DNA of 64,000 nt from Erwinia aphidicola (lineage in GTDB: Bacteria > Pseudomonadota > Gammaproteobacteria > Enterobacterales > Enterobacteriaceae), in contig NZ_JAMKCQ010000001.1 in the NCBI RefSeq assembly GCF_024169515.1, positions 1,488,001 through 1,552,000 of the forward strand. Reading direction: 5' to 3'. Numbering within the stretch: the stretch's first letter is position 1; each line of letters starts with the position of its first letter. This document shows, one piece after another, positions 43,858 through 53,026 of the stretch. Made by a program: the position numbers and the translations under genes. Below the pieces are notes generated by a model. The model ran no database searches, was not told where the DNA came from, and saw only the letters and a program-made list of their open reading frames with translations.

Positions 43858-45096
43858 ATGAATAGCCGTTCTGCCATGTGTGTAATGACTCTGCTTGCTC
43901 TGAGCGCCTCCGGTGCCGTCTCAGCAAAAACGCAACTCAATGCCCTGTTTATGTCGCAGGCCGCCTACAGCGAAAGCGACGTGCGCGCCATGACCAGCGA
44001 TTTCGAAAAAGCCCACCCTGACGTCAGCGTTAACCTCGAATTTGTGCCGTATGAAGCCCTGCACGATAAAATCATCGCGGCACGCGGGGCGGGCAGTAAC
44101 GGCTATGACGTGGTGCTGTTCGACGATATGTGGCCCGCTGAATTTGCCAAATTTGGCCTGCTGAAAGATATCACCAGCACGGTCAGCGCCGACGAGAAAG
44201 GCAAAGTGTTTGACGGGGCCTGGAGCACGGTAAGCTGGGATAAAAAACTGTGGGGCATGCCGTGGATCCTCGATACCAAATACCTGTTCTATAACAAAGC
44301 AATGCTGGCTAAGGCCGGGATTGCCAACCCGCCCACCAGCTGGGCGCAGGTGATGGAGCAGTCGAAAATCCTGCAGGATAAAGGCATCGTCAAATATCCG
44401 CTGGTGTGGAGCTGGTCGCAGGCCGAAGCGCTAGTGTGCGACTACACCACGCTGGTTTCCGCATTCGGCGGCCAGTTCTATCAGAACGGCAAGCTCAACT
44501 TCAGCGATCCCGGCTCGGTGAAAGCCGTCACCTTTATGAAAGAGTCGCTGGATAAAGGCGTGACGAACCCGAACTCACGTGAATATCTGGAAGAGGACGT
44601 GCGCAAAGTGTTCTCCAACGGCGATGCCGCTTTCGCGCTGAACTGGACCTATATGTACAACATGGCCAACGATGCGAAGCAGAGCAAAGTCGCGGGCGAG
44701 GTCGGGATCGTTCCGGCGCCATCGGAAATGCCGGGCAAGGTAGCAGCGATGAACGGCTCGATGGGGCTGGGCGTGACGCAGGCCAGCGCGCATCAGGGTG
44801 AGGCGCTGGCGTTTGTGCGCTACCTGACCTCGCAGCCGGTGCAGGATAAATACGCCAAACTCAGCCTGCCTATCTGGAAGTCTTCATACGACGACCCGGC
44901 GGTGCAGAAAGGCCAGGAGCCGCTGATTGCCGCGGCGAAAAAATCCCTTGATGTGATGCTGATGCGGCCGATTACCGCGGACTATTCACGCCTGTCTAAC
45001 GGCCTGCAGCAGCAGCTGCAGCAGGTATTACAGGGCCAGCAGACGCCGCAGTCGGCGATGGATGCCGTTACCAAAAGCGCGTCACGTCTACATTAA
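43858..45096 (+). CDS. Periplasmic sugar-binding protein (CUT1, MalE/UgpB-like)
   Basis: 412 residues with signal peptide MNSRSAMCVMTLLALSASGAVSA. Mature protein shows family-1 solute-binding features: FEKAHPDVSVNLEFVPYEALHDKIIAARGAGSNGYDVVLFDDMWPAEFAKFGLL, WGMPWILDTKYLFYNKAMLAKAGI and FSNGDAAFALNWTYMYNMAND. GGAGAG precedes the ATG. It delivers the operon's substrate to the two permeases encoded next. Family members bind oligosaccharides or glycosides. Confidence 0.88.
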   Translation: MNSRSAMCVMTLLALSASGAVSAKTQLNALFMSQAAYSESDVRAMTSDFEKAHPDVSVNLEFVPYEALHDKIIAARGAGSNGYDVVLFDDMWPAEFAKFGLLKDITSTVSADEKGKVFDGAWSTVSWDKKLWGMPWILDTKYLFYNKAMLAKAGIANPPTSWAQVMEQSKILQDKGIVKYPLVWSWSQAEALVCDYTTLVSAFGGQFYQNGKLNFSDPGSVKAVTFMKESLDKGVTNPNSREYLEEDVRKVFSNGDAAFALNWTYMYNMANDAKQSKVAGEVGIVPAPSEMPGKVAAMNGSMGLGVTQASAHQGEALAFVRYLTSQPVQDKYAKLSLPIWKSSYDDPAVQKGQEPLIAAAKKSLDVMLMRPITADYSRLSNGLQQQLQQVLQGQQTPQSAMDAVTKSASRLH

Positions 45097-45102
45097 GAGG
45101 TC

Positions 45103-46014
45103 TTGATGCTCAGTCTGCAACACCGTGAGCAACGTCAGGCGTGGGTGCTGCTGGCACCCATGCTGATCGTCATGGGCCTGCTGACCGCCTGGCCGCTGCT
45201 GCGCACTATCTGGCTCAGCTTTACCGATGCTGAGCTGATTGGCAGCGGCGGCCAGACCGGTTATATCGGGCTGGACAACTACCTCTACGCTCTCACCGAC
45301 CCGGATTTTCTGGCGTCTATCGGCCGCACGCTCTACTTCACCGTGCTGTCAGTGGCGCTGGAGGGCATTATCGGCGTGCTGGTGGCGCTGCTGCTTAATC
45401 AAAAATTCCGCGGTCGCAGCGTGCTGCGCGTGCTGGTGATCCTGCCGTGGGCGCTGCCTACCATCGTCAACGCCATGATGTGGCGGCTCAACTTCAACCC
45501 CGATTACGGCAGCATCAATGCCCTGCTGACCCAGCTGCATATTATCGACAGCTATCGCAGCTGGCTGGGTTCGCCGGATTCGGCGCTGAATGCGGTGATG
45601 CTGGCGGACGTATGGAAAAACTACCCGCTGGTGACGCTGCTGGTGCTGGCCTCCATGCAGTCGATCCCCGGGGACCTGTATGAAGCGGCGCGGCTTGACG
45701 GCGCTTCCGCGTGGCGGCGTTTTCGTGCCATCACTTTTCCGGCCATCGTCGGCGCGCTGAGCGTGGCGCTGATCCTGCGCACCATCGACGCGTTTAAAAT
45801 CTTCGACATTATCTACGTGATGACGCGCGGCGGCCCGGTCGACAGCACCAAAACCCTCAGCTTCTATGTCTATCAGGAGTCGTTCAGCTACCTGCGCGCG
45901 GGCAGCGGCGCGGCTTACGCCATTCTGATGACCCTGATGTGCAGCGTACTGATCGCCATTTACATGGCGCTGCTTTATCGCCAGCGCCGCAGGAGCTTCG
46001 CCGATGAAACGTAA
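45103..46014 (+). CDS. Sugar ABC transporter permease (MalF type)
   Basis: 303 residues, about six membrane segments, with the EAA loop LYEAARLDGASAWRRFRAITFPAI near residue 190 that contacts the ATPase. It starts 6 bases after the binding-protein stop and overlaps the next permease gene by 11 bases. Confidence 0.9.
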   Translation: MMLSLQHREQRQAWVLLAPMLIVMGLLTAWPLLRTIWLSFTDAELIGSGGQTGYIGLDNYLYALTDPDFLASIGRTLYFTVLSVALEGIIGVLVALLLNQKFRGRSVLRVLVILPWALPTIVNAMMWRLNFNPDYGSINALLTQLHIIDSYRSWLGSPDSALNAVMLADVWKNYPLVTLLVLASMQSIPGDLYEAARLDGASAWRRFRAITFPAIVGALSVALILRTIDAFKIFDIIYVMTRGGPVDSTKTLSFYVYQESFSYLRAGSGAAYAILMTLMCSVLIAIYMALLYRQRRRSFADET

Positions 46015-46843
46015 ACTGCGCCGTATTGGGCTGTATGCCGCCGCCGTGCTGCTGGGGGTGTCGATCCTCGGGCCGATGCTGTGGCTGTTTCTGATGAGCG
46101 TCAGTTCCAACAGTGACCTGGCGCGCATTCCGCTGGCGTGGCTGCCGCGCCAGTGGGACTTCAGCCGCTACGCCGCGCTGCTGTCGCTGCAGCCGGGGCA
46201 GCCCGGCGAACTGTTCTTGCATGCGCTCGGCAACAGCCTGCTGGTGGCCTGTTTTGCCACGCTGATTTCGCTACTGCTGGCGATCCCGGCGGCGTTCAGC
46301 TTCTCGCGCTACCCGGGGCGCGACGGCTGGCTGATGGCGTCGCTGGCGATTTACATGGTGCCGCCGGTCGCCTTCGTCCTGCCGCTCTACTTCGTGCTGC
46401 AACAGCTCGGCCTGCTGAACACCCACCTCGGGCTGGTGCTGGTTTACTGCTCGCTGATCCTGCCGTTCCTCACCTGGATGCTAAAAAACCAGTTTGATGC
46501 GCTGCCGCGTGATATCGAACAGGCGGCGCGCCTCGACGGGCTGCGCTTTTGGCAAGTGCTGCTGCGCATTACGCTGCCGCTGGCGAAGCCGGTGCTGGGC
46601 GCCTCGGCGCTGTTCGGCTGGCTGCTGGCGTGGGATGAGTTTTTCTATGCGCTGCTGTTCACCAGCAATATCAGCGCGCAGACGCTGCCGGTGACCATCG
46701 CCGGATTTACCGCCGGGCGCGCCACCGATGACGGACTGATCGCCGCCGTCGGTATTCTCGCCTCGCTGCCGCCGCTGCTGATCGCCATCTGGCTGCAAAA
46801 AAGCCTGGTCGGCGGCCTGGCCAACGGCGGCAGTAAAGGTTAA
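46004..46843 (+). CDS. Sugar ABC transporter permease (MalG type)
   Basis: 279 residues, six membrane segments, EAA loop DIEQAARLDGLRFWQVLLRITLPLAKP. It is the partner of the preceding permease. Its last three codons and stop (AAA GGT TAA) are part of the 56-bp unit that has been amplified downstream. Confidence 0.9.
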   Translation: MKRKLRRIGLYAAAVLLGVSILGPMLWLFLMSVSSNSDLARIPLAWLPRQWDFSRYAALLSLQPGQPGELFLHALGNSLLVACFATLISLLLAIPAAFSFSRYPGRDGWLMASLAIYMVPPVAFVLPLYFVLQQLGLLNTHLGLVLVYCSLILPFLTWMLKNQFDALPRDIEQAARLDGLRFWQVLLRITLPLAKPVLGASALFGWLLAWDEFFYALLFTSNISAQTLPVTIAGFTAGRATDDGLIAAVGILASLPPLLIAIWLQKSLVGGLANGGSKG

Positions 46844-47113
46844 CGACAAACACCCGGTTGCGCAGGGGTCGGGCATGCCCGATCCGTACTAAAGGTTAAC
46901 GACAGACACCCGGTTGCGCAGGGGTCGGGCATGCCCGACCCGTACTAAAGGTTAACGACAGACACCCGGTTGCGTAGGGGTCGGGCATGCCCGACCCCTA
47001 CTAAAGGTTAACGACAGACACCCGGTTGCGTAGGGGTCGGGCATGCCCGACCCGTACTAAAGGTTAACGACAGACACCCGGTTGCGTAGGGGTCGGGCAT
47101 GCCCGACCCGTAC
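46834..47113. repeat. 56-bp tandem array, five copies, inside the ABC operon
   Basis: Five head-to-tail 56-bp units with starts at 46834, 46890, 46946, 47002 and 47058. Each unit holds TAAAGGTTAACGACA(G/A)ACACC and one class I palindrome GGGTCGGGCATGCCCGACCC. The first unit includes the end of the permease gene, so the array arose by duplicating that gene's tail plus a palindrome. Units differ by one or two bases. The array fills most of the 328-base gap between the permease and the ATPase gene. Confidence 0.95.
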
Positions 47114-47171
47114 AGGGCCAAACAACCCGTACAGGGGCAAGGTGGCACAATTATCATGACGGGAACAGACT

Positions 47172-48251
47172 ATGGCACGCGTTGAACTGGTGAAAGTCGC
47201 CAAACATTACGGCAAACAGACCGTATTACAGCCGCTCGATCTGACCATCGAAGACGGCAGTTTTACCGTGCTGGTTGGTCCCTCCGGCTGTGGGAAATCG
47301 ACGCTGCTGCGCCTGCTGGCCGGGCTGGACACGCTGTCTGACGGCGCGATCCTGCTGGATAACCGTCAGATCAACGATCTCGATCCGGCGGATCGCGACA
47401 TTGCGATGGTGTTTCAGAGCTACGCGCTCTATCCGCATCTGACGGTGGCCGAGAACCTGGCGTTTCATATGCAGGTCAAGCGGGTAAAACGCGACGAGCA
47501 GCAGAGCCGCATCGCGCGCATCGCTGGCATTCTCGGTATCGACAAGCTGCTGAACCGCTACCCGCGTGCGCTCTCCGGCGGCCAGCGTCAGCGCGTGGCG
47601 ATGGGGCGGGCGATGGTGCGTAATCCGCAGGTGTTTCTGTTCGATGAACCACTGTCGAATCTGGATGCCCAGCTGCGTATGGAGCTGCGCGCCGAAATTA
47701 AATCGCTGCATCAGCGCTTTAAAACCACCATGGTCTACGTCACCCACGATCAGGTCGAGGCGATGACGCTGGCAGACCAGATCGTGGTGATGCGCGACGG
47801 CGTGATTGTGCAGCAGGGTAAACCGCTGGAGATTTACGACCGCCCGGTAAATACCTTTGTCGCGCGCTTTATCGGTTCGCCGCCGATGAACCTGCTGCCC
47901 GGCGAGCTGGAAACGCGTGGCGGCCAGCCCGGCGTGCACTGCAACGGGCTGTGGTTTGCGCTGCCGCAGCGCTGGCACGCGGCCGCGGAACGTCAGGGCG
48001 CTCAGCCGGTGATCGTCGGGCTGCGCGCCCACGATTTTGCGCTGGCCGCCGATTCTCCGTATCCTGCACGCCTTAAAGTGCTGGAAGTTACCGGTGAAGC
48101 CAGCCTGCTGCACGTTGACTGGCAGGGTTTTCCGCTGCACGTCCAGCTCAATGGCCGCGTCGATTTGCAGCCGGGCGACTCCCCGCATCTCGCCATCAAC
48201 CCCGATAAAATTCATCTGTTTGATGCACAAAGCGGTGCGCGGCTGGTTTAA
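47172..48251 (+). CDS. Sugar ABC transporter ATP-binding protein (MalK/UgpC type)
   Basis: 359 residues. Walker A GPSGCGKST (about 37), signature LSGGQRQRVAMGRA, Walker B VFLFDEPLSNLD, H-loop VTHDQVEAM, and the C-terminal OB-like domain of the CUT1 group. GGGAAC lies before the ATG. Although part of the same system, it is separated from the permeases by the tandem palindrome array, so its expression may be lower or independently controlled. Confidence 0.9.
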   Translation: MARVELVKVAKHYGKQTVLQPLDLTIEDGSFTVLVGPSGCGKSTLLRLLAGLDTLSDGAILLDNRQINDLDPADRDIAMVFQSYALYPHLTVAENLAFHMQVKRVKRDEQQSRIARIAGILGIDKLLNRYPRALSGGQRQRVAMGRAMVRNPQVFLFDEPLSNLDAQLRMELRAEIKSLHQRFKTTMVYVTHDQVEAMTLADQIVVMRDGVIVQQGKPLEIYDRPVNTFVARFIGSPPMNLLPGELETRGGQPGVHCNGLWFALPQRWHAAAERQGAQPVIVGLRAHDFALAADSPYPARLKVLEVTGEASLLHVDWQGFPLHVQLNGRVDLQPGDSPHLAINPDKIHLFDAQSGARLV

Positions 48252-48266
48252 GCATCGCCATTAACC

Positions 48267-48333
48267 CGGGCGAGGCATGCCTCGCCCCTACGGGATAGGT
48301 GGCATCGTGTAGGGGTCGGGCATGCCCGACCCG
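48267..48333. repeat. Two class I palindromic repeats
   Basis: 48267-48292 GGGCGAGGCATGCCTCGCCC ending CCTAC, and 48308-48333 GTAGGGGTCGGGCATGCCCGACCCG. Opposite flank orientation and different arm alleles. Confidence 0.85.
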
Positions 48334-48355
48334 TTTTTATTTAATGGGGTAAAAC

Positions 48356-49258
48356 ATGGAACGTCTGGAATGCGATCGGATGTTTGTCGCGGTGCTGGAG
48401 CTGGGCAGCTTTGCCAGGGCCGCCGCCCGCCTGGGCACCAGCAGCGGACAGGCATCAAAACTGGTTTCACGCCTGGAGAGCGAGCTGGGGGTGCAGCTGC
48501 TGAAGCGCAGCACGCGCGCACTGTCACCGACCGAAGTCGGCCAGGCGTATTATTCCCAGGTGAAAAACCTGCTCGACGAGTGGGATGCGCTCGACGCCTC
48601 GGTGCGCCATGCGGCGGGCAAACCCTCGGGCCGCATCAAGCTCAGCGCGCCGATCACCTTCGGTGCCAGCCAGCTTGCTCCGCAGCTTGTTGCCTTTGCG
48701 CAGGAGTTCGCCGATATCGAACTGGACGTCAGCTTCTCCGACCGGGTGGTGAATATCGTCGATGAAGGCTTTGACGTGGCGCTGCGCATCGGCAGGCTGA
48801 GCGACAGCAGCCTGATAGCCCGCCGCCTGTGTGATATGCGCGTGGTTATCGCCGCCAGCCCTGCCTATCTGCAGCAGCACGGCACGCCGGACGACCCTCA
48901 GCAGTTAAGCAATCATCACTGCATTATCGACACCAACTTTCGCGATCCGCACAACTGGCCATTTGGCAGCGGCGGCGCGACGGTGGCGGTCAGCGGTCGC
49001 CTGTACTTCTCCAACGCCGAAGCCTGCCTGACGGCGGCCGTTAGCGGGCTGGGCATTGCCAGGCTACCGACCTTTATCGCCGGCCCGGCCCTGAGCGCAG
49101 GCACCCTGCTGCCGCTGCTGCCCGCCAGCGAAATCCCGCCACTCGGCCTGTATGCTGTCTATCCGCCCGCCCGCCACCTTGCCCATAAAGTACGGGCGCT
49201 GATCGACTTTCTGGTCAGCCGTTACGCCGGGCAGCCGACGTGGGATCGGGACTGGTGA
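48356..49258 (+). CDS. LysR-family transcriptional regulator
   Basis: 300 residues: helix-turn-helix LECDRMFVAVLELGSFARAAARLGTSSGQASKLVSRLESELGVQLLKRSTRALSPT, then the effector domain (GRIKLSAPITFGASQLAPQL; VSFSDRVVNIVDEGFDVALRIG). This subgroup (DhcR/PecT-like, AaeR-like) often controls quinone or aromatic stress genes. It precedes the glutathionyl-hydroquinone reductase gene by 100 bases on the same strand. Confidence 0.85.
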   Translation: MERLECDRMFVAVLELGSFARAAARLGTSSGQASKLVSRLESELGVQLLKRSTRALSPTEVGQAYYSQVKNLLDEWDALDASVRHAAGKPSGRIKLSAPITFGASQLAPQLVAFAQEFADIELDVSFSDRVVNIVDEGFDVALRIGRLSDSSLIARRLCDMRVVIAASPAYLQQHGTPDDPQQLSNHHCIIDTNFRDPHNWPFGSGGATVAVSGRLYFSNAEACLTAAVSGLGIARLPTFIAGPALSAGTLLPLLPASEIPPLGLYAVYPPARHLAHKVRALIDFLVSRYAGQPTWDRDW

Positions 49259-49280
49259 TTCCTTCCATATCGGAAGGAAT
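49258..49280. promoter_or_regulatory. Perfect 9-bp inverted repeat between lysR and the reductase gene
   Basis: ATTCCTTCC-ATATC-GGAAGGAAT, immediately after the LysR stop. Followed by AT-rich DNA without a real T-run. It may be an operator for the LysR protein or a weak terminator. Confidence 0.5.
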
Positions 49281-49357
49281 ATTTGCAATTTTGACGGGAT
49301 AATCGGCATAACGGAATGCGTGTAGAGTGTTCCTTAACAACTAATGAGGAACAAAAC

Positions 49358-50299
49358 ATGCTGGTAAACGGTAAATGGACGGCGGAATGGCACCCGGTGC
49401 AGGCCACTGATGAGAAAGGCGGCTTTGTGCGCCAGACTTCAAGCTTCCGCCACTGGGTCAGCGCGGACGGCAGCACGGCGTTTGCCGCCGAGCCGGATCG
49501 CTATCATCTGTACGTTGCGCTCATCTGCCCGTGGGCGTCGCGCACGCTGATAGCTCGCAGGTTAAAGGGGCTGGAAGCGGTCGTCAGCGTGTCGGTGGTT
49601 GAACCGCAGCTGACCGATGAAGGCTGGCACTTTGGCGACTTCCCCGGCGCCGACCGCGACACGCTAAATCACGCCGACTATCTGCACCAGCTCTATACCT
49701 GCGCCGACGACAGCTTTACCGGGCGCGCCACCGTGCCGGTGCTGTGGGACAAGAAAACCGCCACCATCGTCAGCAATGAATCGGCAGATATCGTGCGCAT
49801 GTTTAACAGCGGCTTTGGTGCGCTGGCAACGGGCATTATTGACCTTTATCCTGCTGCACTGCGCAGCGAGATAGACCTGCTGAACGCCGAAATCTACCCG
49901 CGCCTGAACAACGGAGTTTATCGCGCCGGGTTCGCGACGACTCAGGAGAGTTACCTTGAGGCGTATCACGACGTGTTCGGCATGCTCGACGAACTTGAAT
50001 CACGCCTGCAGCACGGCGGCCCTTATCTGCTCGGCAGCGCGCTGACCGAAGCGGATATCCGCCTGTTCGTCACGCTGATCCGTTTTGACGTGGCCTACCA
50101 CGGTTTGTTTAAGTGTAATCAGCGCCAGCTGCGCAGCTATCCGGCGCTGGACGGCTATTTACAGCGCATGCTGGCCCTGCCCGGCGTGCGCGACACGGTG
50201 AATATTGACCATATCAAACACGGCTATTATTCGATTAAAGCCCTGAACCCGAACGGTATTGTTCCCGCCGGGCCGGATATGCAGGCTTACGGTTTTTAA
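49358..50299 (+). CDS. Glutathionyl-hydroquinone reductase (YqjG/ECM4 family)
   Basis: 313-residue Xi-class glutathione transferase that reduces glutathionyl-hydroquinones and quinone adducts. The catalytic cysteine is C57 in LYVALICPWASR, and the glutathione-binding NESADIVRMFN follows. The C-terminal helical domain has DLYPAALRSEIDLLNAEIYPRLNNGVYRAGFATTQ. The ATG at 49358 with GAGGAAC upstream is chosen; a frame opening 14 codons earlier is not family-like. Confidence 0.88.
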   Translation: MLVNGKWTAEWHPVQATDEKGGFVRQTSSFRHWVSADGSTAFAAEPDRYHLYVALICPWASRTLIARRLKGLEAVVSVSVVEPQLTDEGWHFGDFPGADRDTLNHADYLHQLYTCADDSFTGRATVPVLWDKKTATIVSNESADIVRMFNSGFGALATGIIDLYPAALRSEIDLLNAEIYPRLNNGVYRAGFATTQESYLEAYHDVFGMLDELESRLQHGGPYLLGSALTEADIRLFVTLIRFDVAYHGLFKCNQRQLRSYPALDGYLQRMLALPGVRDTVNIDHIKHGYYSIKALNPNGIVPAGPDMQAYGF

Positions 50300-50318
50300 C
50301 GTTTACAGGAGGCCGCAA

Positions 50319-50921
50319 ATGGCCGACAAATTAGTCATTTTACTCCACGGCGTTGGCAGCAGCGGCGACGATCTGGCAGGACTGGGCGACCACTGGTCAG
50401 CAGCCTTGCCCGACGTCAGCTTCGCCAGCCCCAATGCGCCGTTTCATTTTCCGCACGGTGCGGGCTGGCAGTGGTTCAGCCTCGACGGCATTACACCGCA
50501 GAATCGTCCGGCGCGGGTCGCTGCCGCGCGTGAAGCGTTTGACCAGACTTTGCAGGCGATACTCGACCAGCATCAGATGGGCGATCGGCTGCATAACGTG
50601 GTGCTGGTTGGCTTCTCGCAGGGGTCGATTATGGCGCTCGATGCGCTGGTCTCCGGGCGCTGGCCGGTCGCTGGGCTGGTAGCCTTTTCTGGCCGCCTCT
50701 CCTCGCCTGAGCCGTTTAGCCCCGCGCTGAACACGCCGGTACTGGTGATCCACGGTATGGCCGACGGAGTGATCCCGGTGCAGGAGAGCGAATCGGCCGC
50801 CCAGCGCCTGCGGGCTCATGGCGTCACGGTCGACAGCCAGTTTGAACCCGGCGTCGGCCACACCATTTCCGCGCAGGGCGCGCAGAAAGCGGCGGCGTTT
50901 ATTGCGGCACGGTTAGCGTAA
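50319..50921 (+). CDS. Carboxylesterase/lysophospholipase-like hydrolase (YpfH type)
   Basis: 200-residue serine hydrolase. The triad is S100 (LVGFSQGS), D149 (HGMADGVIP) and H181 (GVGHTIS). LLHGVGSSGDDL opens the fold. It starts with AGGAGG eight bases upstream, 19 bases after the reductase gene, so the two form a small operon. It resembles E. coli YpfH and small-ester hydrolases. Confidence 0.85.
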   Translation: MADKLVILLHGVGSSGDDLAGLGDHWSAALPDVSFASPNAPFHFPHGAGWQWFSLDGITPQNRPARVAAAREAFDQTLQAILDQHQMGDRLHNVVLVGFSQGSIMALDALVSGRWPVAGLVAFSGRLSSPEPFSPALNTPVLVIHGMADGVIPVQESESAAQRLRAHGVTVDSQFEPGVGHTISAQGAQKAAAFIAARLA

Positions 50922-50923
50922 AT

Positions 50924-50948
50924 CGGGCGAGGCATGCCTCGCCCCTAC
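50924..50948. repeat. Class I palindromic repeat at the left edge of the AT-rich cassette
   Basis: GGGCGAGGCATGCCTCGCCC followed by CTAC, lying between the esterase stop and the converging exporter gene. Confidence 0.85.
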
Positions 50949-50963
50949 CCATGCCCAGCATCC

Positions 50964-51881
50964 TTATAACGCTGATGGCGTTTCCTGCTCCTTACGATGG
51001 CGGCCTGTCACCGTCGCGATCAGACCTGGAAGGCACATCCCCAGCAGGATAAGTCCTCCACCCAGTAGTACATTTCCAGACAAGTTCTCACGCAGCAGCC
51101 AGACGGCAAAAAGCGCCGAAAAGACGGGTTCGAGGTTATAAATCAGTACGGCACGTGTTGGCGTGGTATAGCGTTGATAATGTGTCTGCACCCAGAAAGC
51201 GATAACGGTAGAAAATAGAGCCGTTACTATCAGGGCAATCACCAGCGTGCTATCCCACACCTGCGGAAACCACTGTCCGCCCCTGATATGCTGAATAAAC
51301 ATAATCACCAGCGCCATGGTGGCAATTTGTAAAAAAGTGAGTGCCGTGTTGTCGTGTCGGGCACTTAATTTATCCAGTGCAAGGATATGCAACGCGGTAA
51401 ACACCGAACCAATGACGACCAGGGAATCTCCCCACTGCAACTGCCAGCCGTGAATATCTGACATCAAAAATAACCCTGCCACGCCAAACAGCGTTGCCAG
51501 AATAGCGTCGATAGAGGGTAATTTTCCCGCCAGCGGTCCGGAAAGTAATAGCACCCAAATGACGGCCAGCCCGGCGAGAAAACCGGTATTCGATGCCGTG
51601 GTCATTTGCAATCCGAGGATCAGAAAGACAAAAGCGGCACCCAGCAGCAAGCCCAGCGCTACGCCAGCAGCCAATGTCCGGCGCCCAATGGCGACCAGGT
51701 TTCTGGCACTCAACGGCAACATCACCAGAGCAGAAAGCAGAAAACGTAATCCCAGCACCATCAGTACCGGATGCATATCCACGGCCTGCTTCATTACCGG
51801 AAAACCAATTCCCCACCCAGCCGCTACGCATACCAACAACAGCTCAGCCACCCAGCGTTTGCGCATTGATAATCTGTTCAT
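50964..51881 (-). CDS. EamA/DMT-family exporter
   Basis: 305 residues with about ten hydrophobic segments in two EamA halves. Motifs: GWGIGFPVMKQAVD in the first helix pair, TASNTGFLAGLAVIWVLLLSGPL, and VLIYNLEPVFSALFAVWLLRENLSGN in the second half. Exports small metabolites such as amino acids, purines or thiol compounds. Overlaps the desulfurase stop by 4 bases (ATGA). Lower GC than the surroundings. As the last gene of the cassette, it may export the product of the two genes before it. Confidence 0.82.
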   Translation of the reverse strand: MNRLSMRKRWVAELLLVCVAAGWGIGFPVMKQAVDMHPVLMVLGLRFLLSALVMLPLSARNLVAIGRRTLAAGVALGLLLGAAFVFLILGLQMTTASNTGFLAGLAVIWVLLLSGPLAGKLPSIDAILATLFGVAGLFLMSDIHGWQLQWGDSLVVIGSVFTALHILALDKLSARHDNTALTFLQIATMALVIMFIQHIRGGQWFPQVWDSTLVIALIVTALFSTVIAFWVQTHYQRYTTPTRAVLIYNLEPVFSALFAVWLLRENLSGNVLLGGGLILLGMCLPGLIATVTGRHRKEQETPSAL

Positions 51882-53026
51882 GATGTGCCCCTCAAGCGGT
51901 GAGCAGTACTGGTTATTAGCTCAAGTGCGTGGCCAAGCTCATCAGCATTTGTCGTGTTGCTAAAGCTCAAGCGAATAGCAGACTCCAGGGACATTTCGCT
52001 TAACCCCATAGCGGTCAAAACGTGACTGAATTTCTGTTCTGCTGAATGGCAGGCAGATGCACTGCTTAATGCCACCTTCATCTTAAGCTTTTTCAATAAG
52101 GTGCTGGCTTTGATGCCGGGCAGGGAAAAATTAATCGTATTGGGCAGGCTTTTGTCGCGACAACCGTTAATGCTGGCGTCAGGAAATTGCGACAGCAGTT
52201 GCTCGATTGCTTTCTGCTTCATGTCACGGTGTCGGGCAAGGACAGCAACATGGTTGGAGATAAATAACTCTGCGGCCTTAGCCATTCCCGCCACACCCGG
52301 CAAATTAACAGTTCCGCTACGCACGCCCCACTCTTGACCGCCGCCATGAATGAGTGGCGAACCGAGGAGGAGTTCAGGCTTTGAACAATAGAGTGCACCG
52401 ATCCCTTTGGGTCCGTAAAACTTATGTGCTGAGAAGCTGACAAAATCAGGCTGATATTCTCGTACGGAAAAAGGCAGTTTTCCAACAAACTGCGCAGCAT
52501 CAGTGTGAAACAAAATACCGTGCTGTCTGGCAATCTCTCCAATCTCTCGCAGCGGTTGCAACGCACCCGTTTCATTGTTTGCTGCCATGATACTGATCAA
52601 ACGGGTTTCTGGCCGGATGGCAGCAATTAGCCGATCAATCCTGATAACGCCCTGGAAGTCGACGGGCAAATAGGTCACTTCGCACCCCCGCTTTTCCAGA
52701 TACTCGCAGGATTTAAGCAGGCACTTATGCTCAATGGCGCTGGTAATGATGTGTACTTTCCCCCGCTGGGAAAAAGAGTCAGCGACGGATTTGATCACCA
52801 TATTGTTGGCTTCGGTCGCCCCGGAATTAAAGAACAGGTTTTCGGGTGCGGCTTCAATCATCTGTGCAACGACTGCGCGACACTCTTCAAGGTAAGTATT
52901 GGCCTTGATGCCCTCAAAATGATTGAGAGAGGCGGAGTTTGCATAATATTCCTCCATGCAATAAAAAACCGTCTCTCTGACTGCCGCAGCCGGGGCTGTT
53001 GTCGCGTTATTATCAAGGTAAATCAT
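51878..53026 (-). CDS. Cysteine desulfurase (NifS/IscS-like, class V aminotransferase fold)
   Basis: 382-residue PLP enzyme expected to pull sulfur from cysteine as a persulfide. Key features: N-terminal YLDNNATT, H100 in the AIEH motif, D175 (HTDAAQ), PLP lysine K202 in SAHKFYGPKG, and the persulfide cysteine C326 in SSASACHSAEQKFSHVL. All catalytic residues are present. It has no isc/suf neighbours. Coupled by ATGA overlaps to an unknown gene before it and an exporter after it, so its sulfur may be used for a specific small product. AT-richer than the flanks. Confidence 0.85.
   Translation of the reverse strand: MIYLDNNATTAPAAAVRETVFYCMEEYYANSASLNHFEGIKANTYLEECRAVVAQMIEAAPENLFFNSGATEANNMVIKSVADSFSQRGKVHIITSAIEHKCLLKSCEYLEKRGCEVTYLPVDFQGVIRIDRLIAAIRPETRLISIMAANNETGALQPLREIGEIARQHGILFHTDAAQFVGKLPFSVREYQPDFVSFSAHKFYGPKGIGALYCSKPELLLGSPLIHGGGQEWGVRSGTVNLPGVAGMAKAAELFISNHVAVLARHRDMKQKAIEQLLSQFPDASINGCRDKSLPNTINFSLPGIKASTLLKKLKMKVALSSASACHSAEQKFSHVLTAMGLSEMSLESAIRLSFSNTTNADELGHALELITSTAHRLRGTS

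Noticed and set aside
46834..47113. Possible CRISPR array
   Set aside because: The 56-base unit is repeated entirely, with no variable spacers and no cas genes; it is a simple tandem duplication.
47226..48230. 334-codon minus-strand frame opposite the MalK-type ATPase
   Set aside because: Antisense shadow; the plus-strand gene has all ABC motifs.
48308..48333. Class I palindromes as ordinary Rho-independent terminators
   Set aside because: Although GC-rich and hairpin-forming, nearly all copies lack a following T-run; the one here is followed by GTTTTTA only by chance and other copies are within operons.
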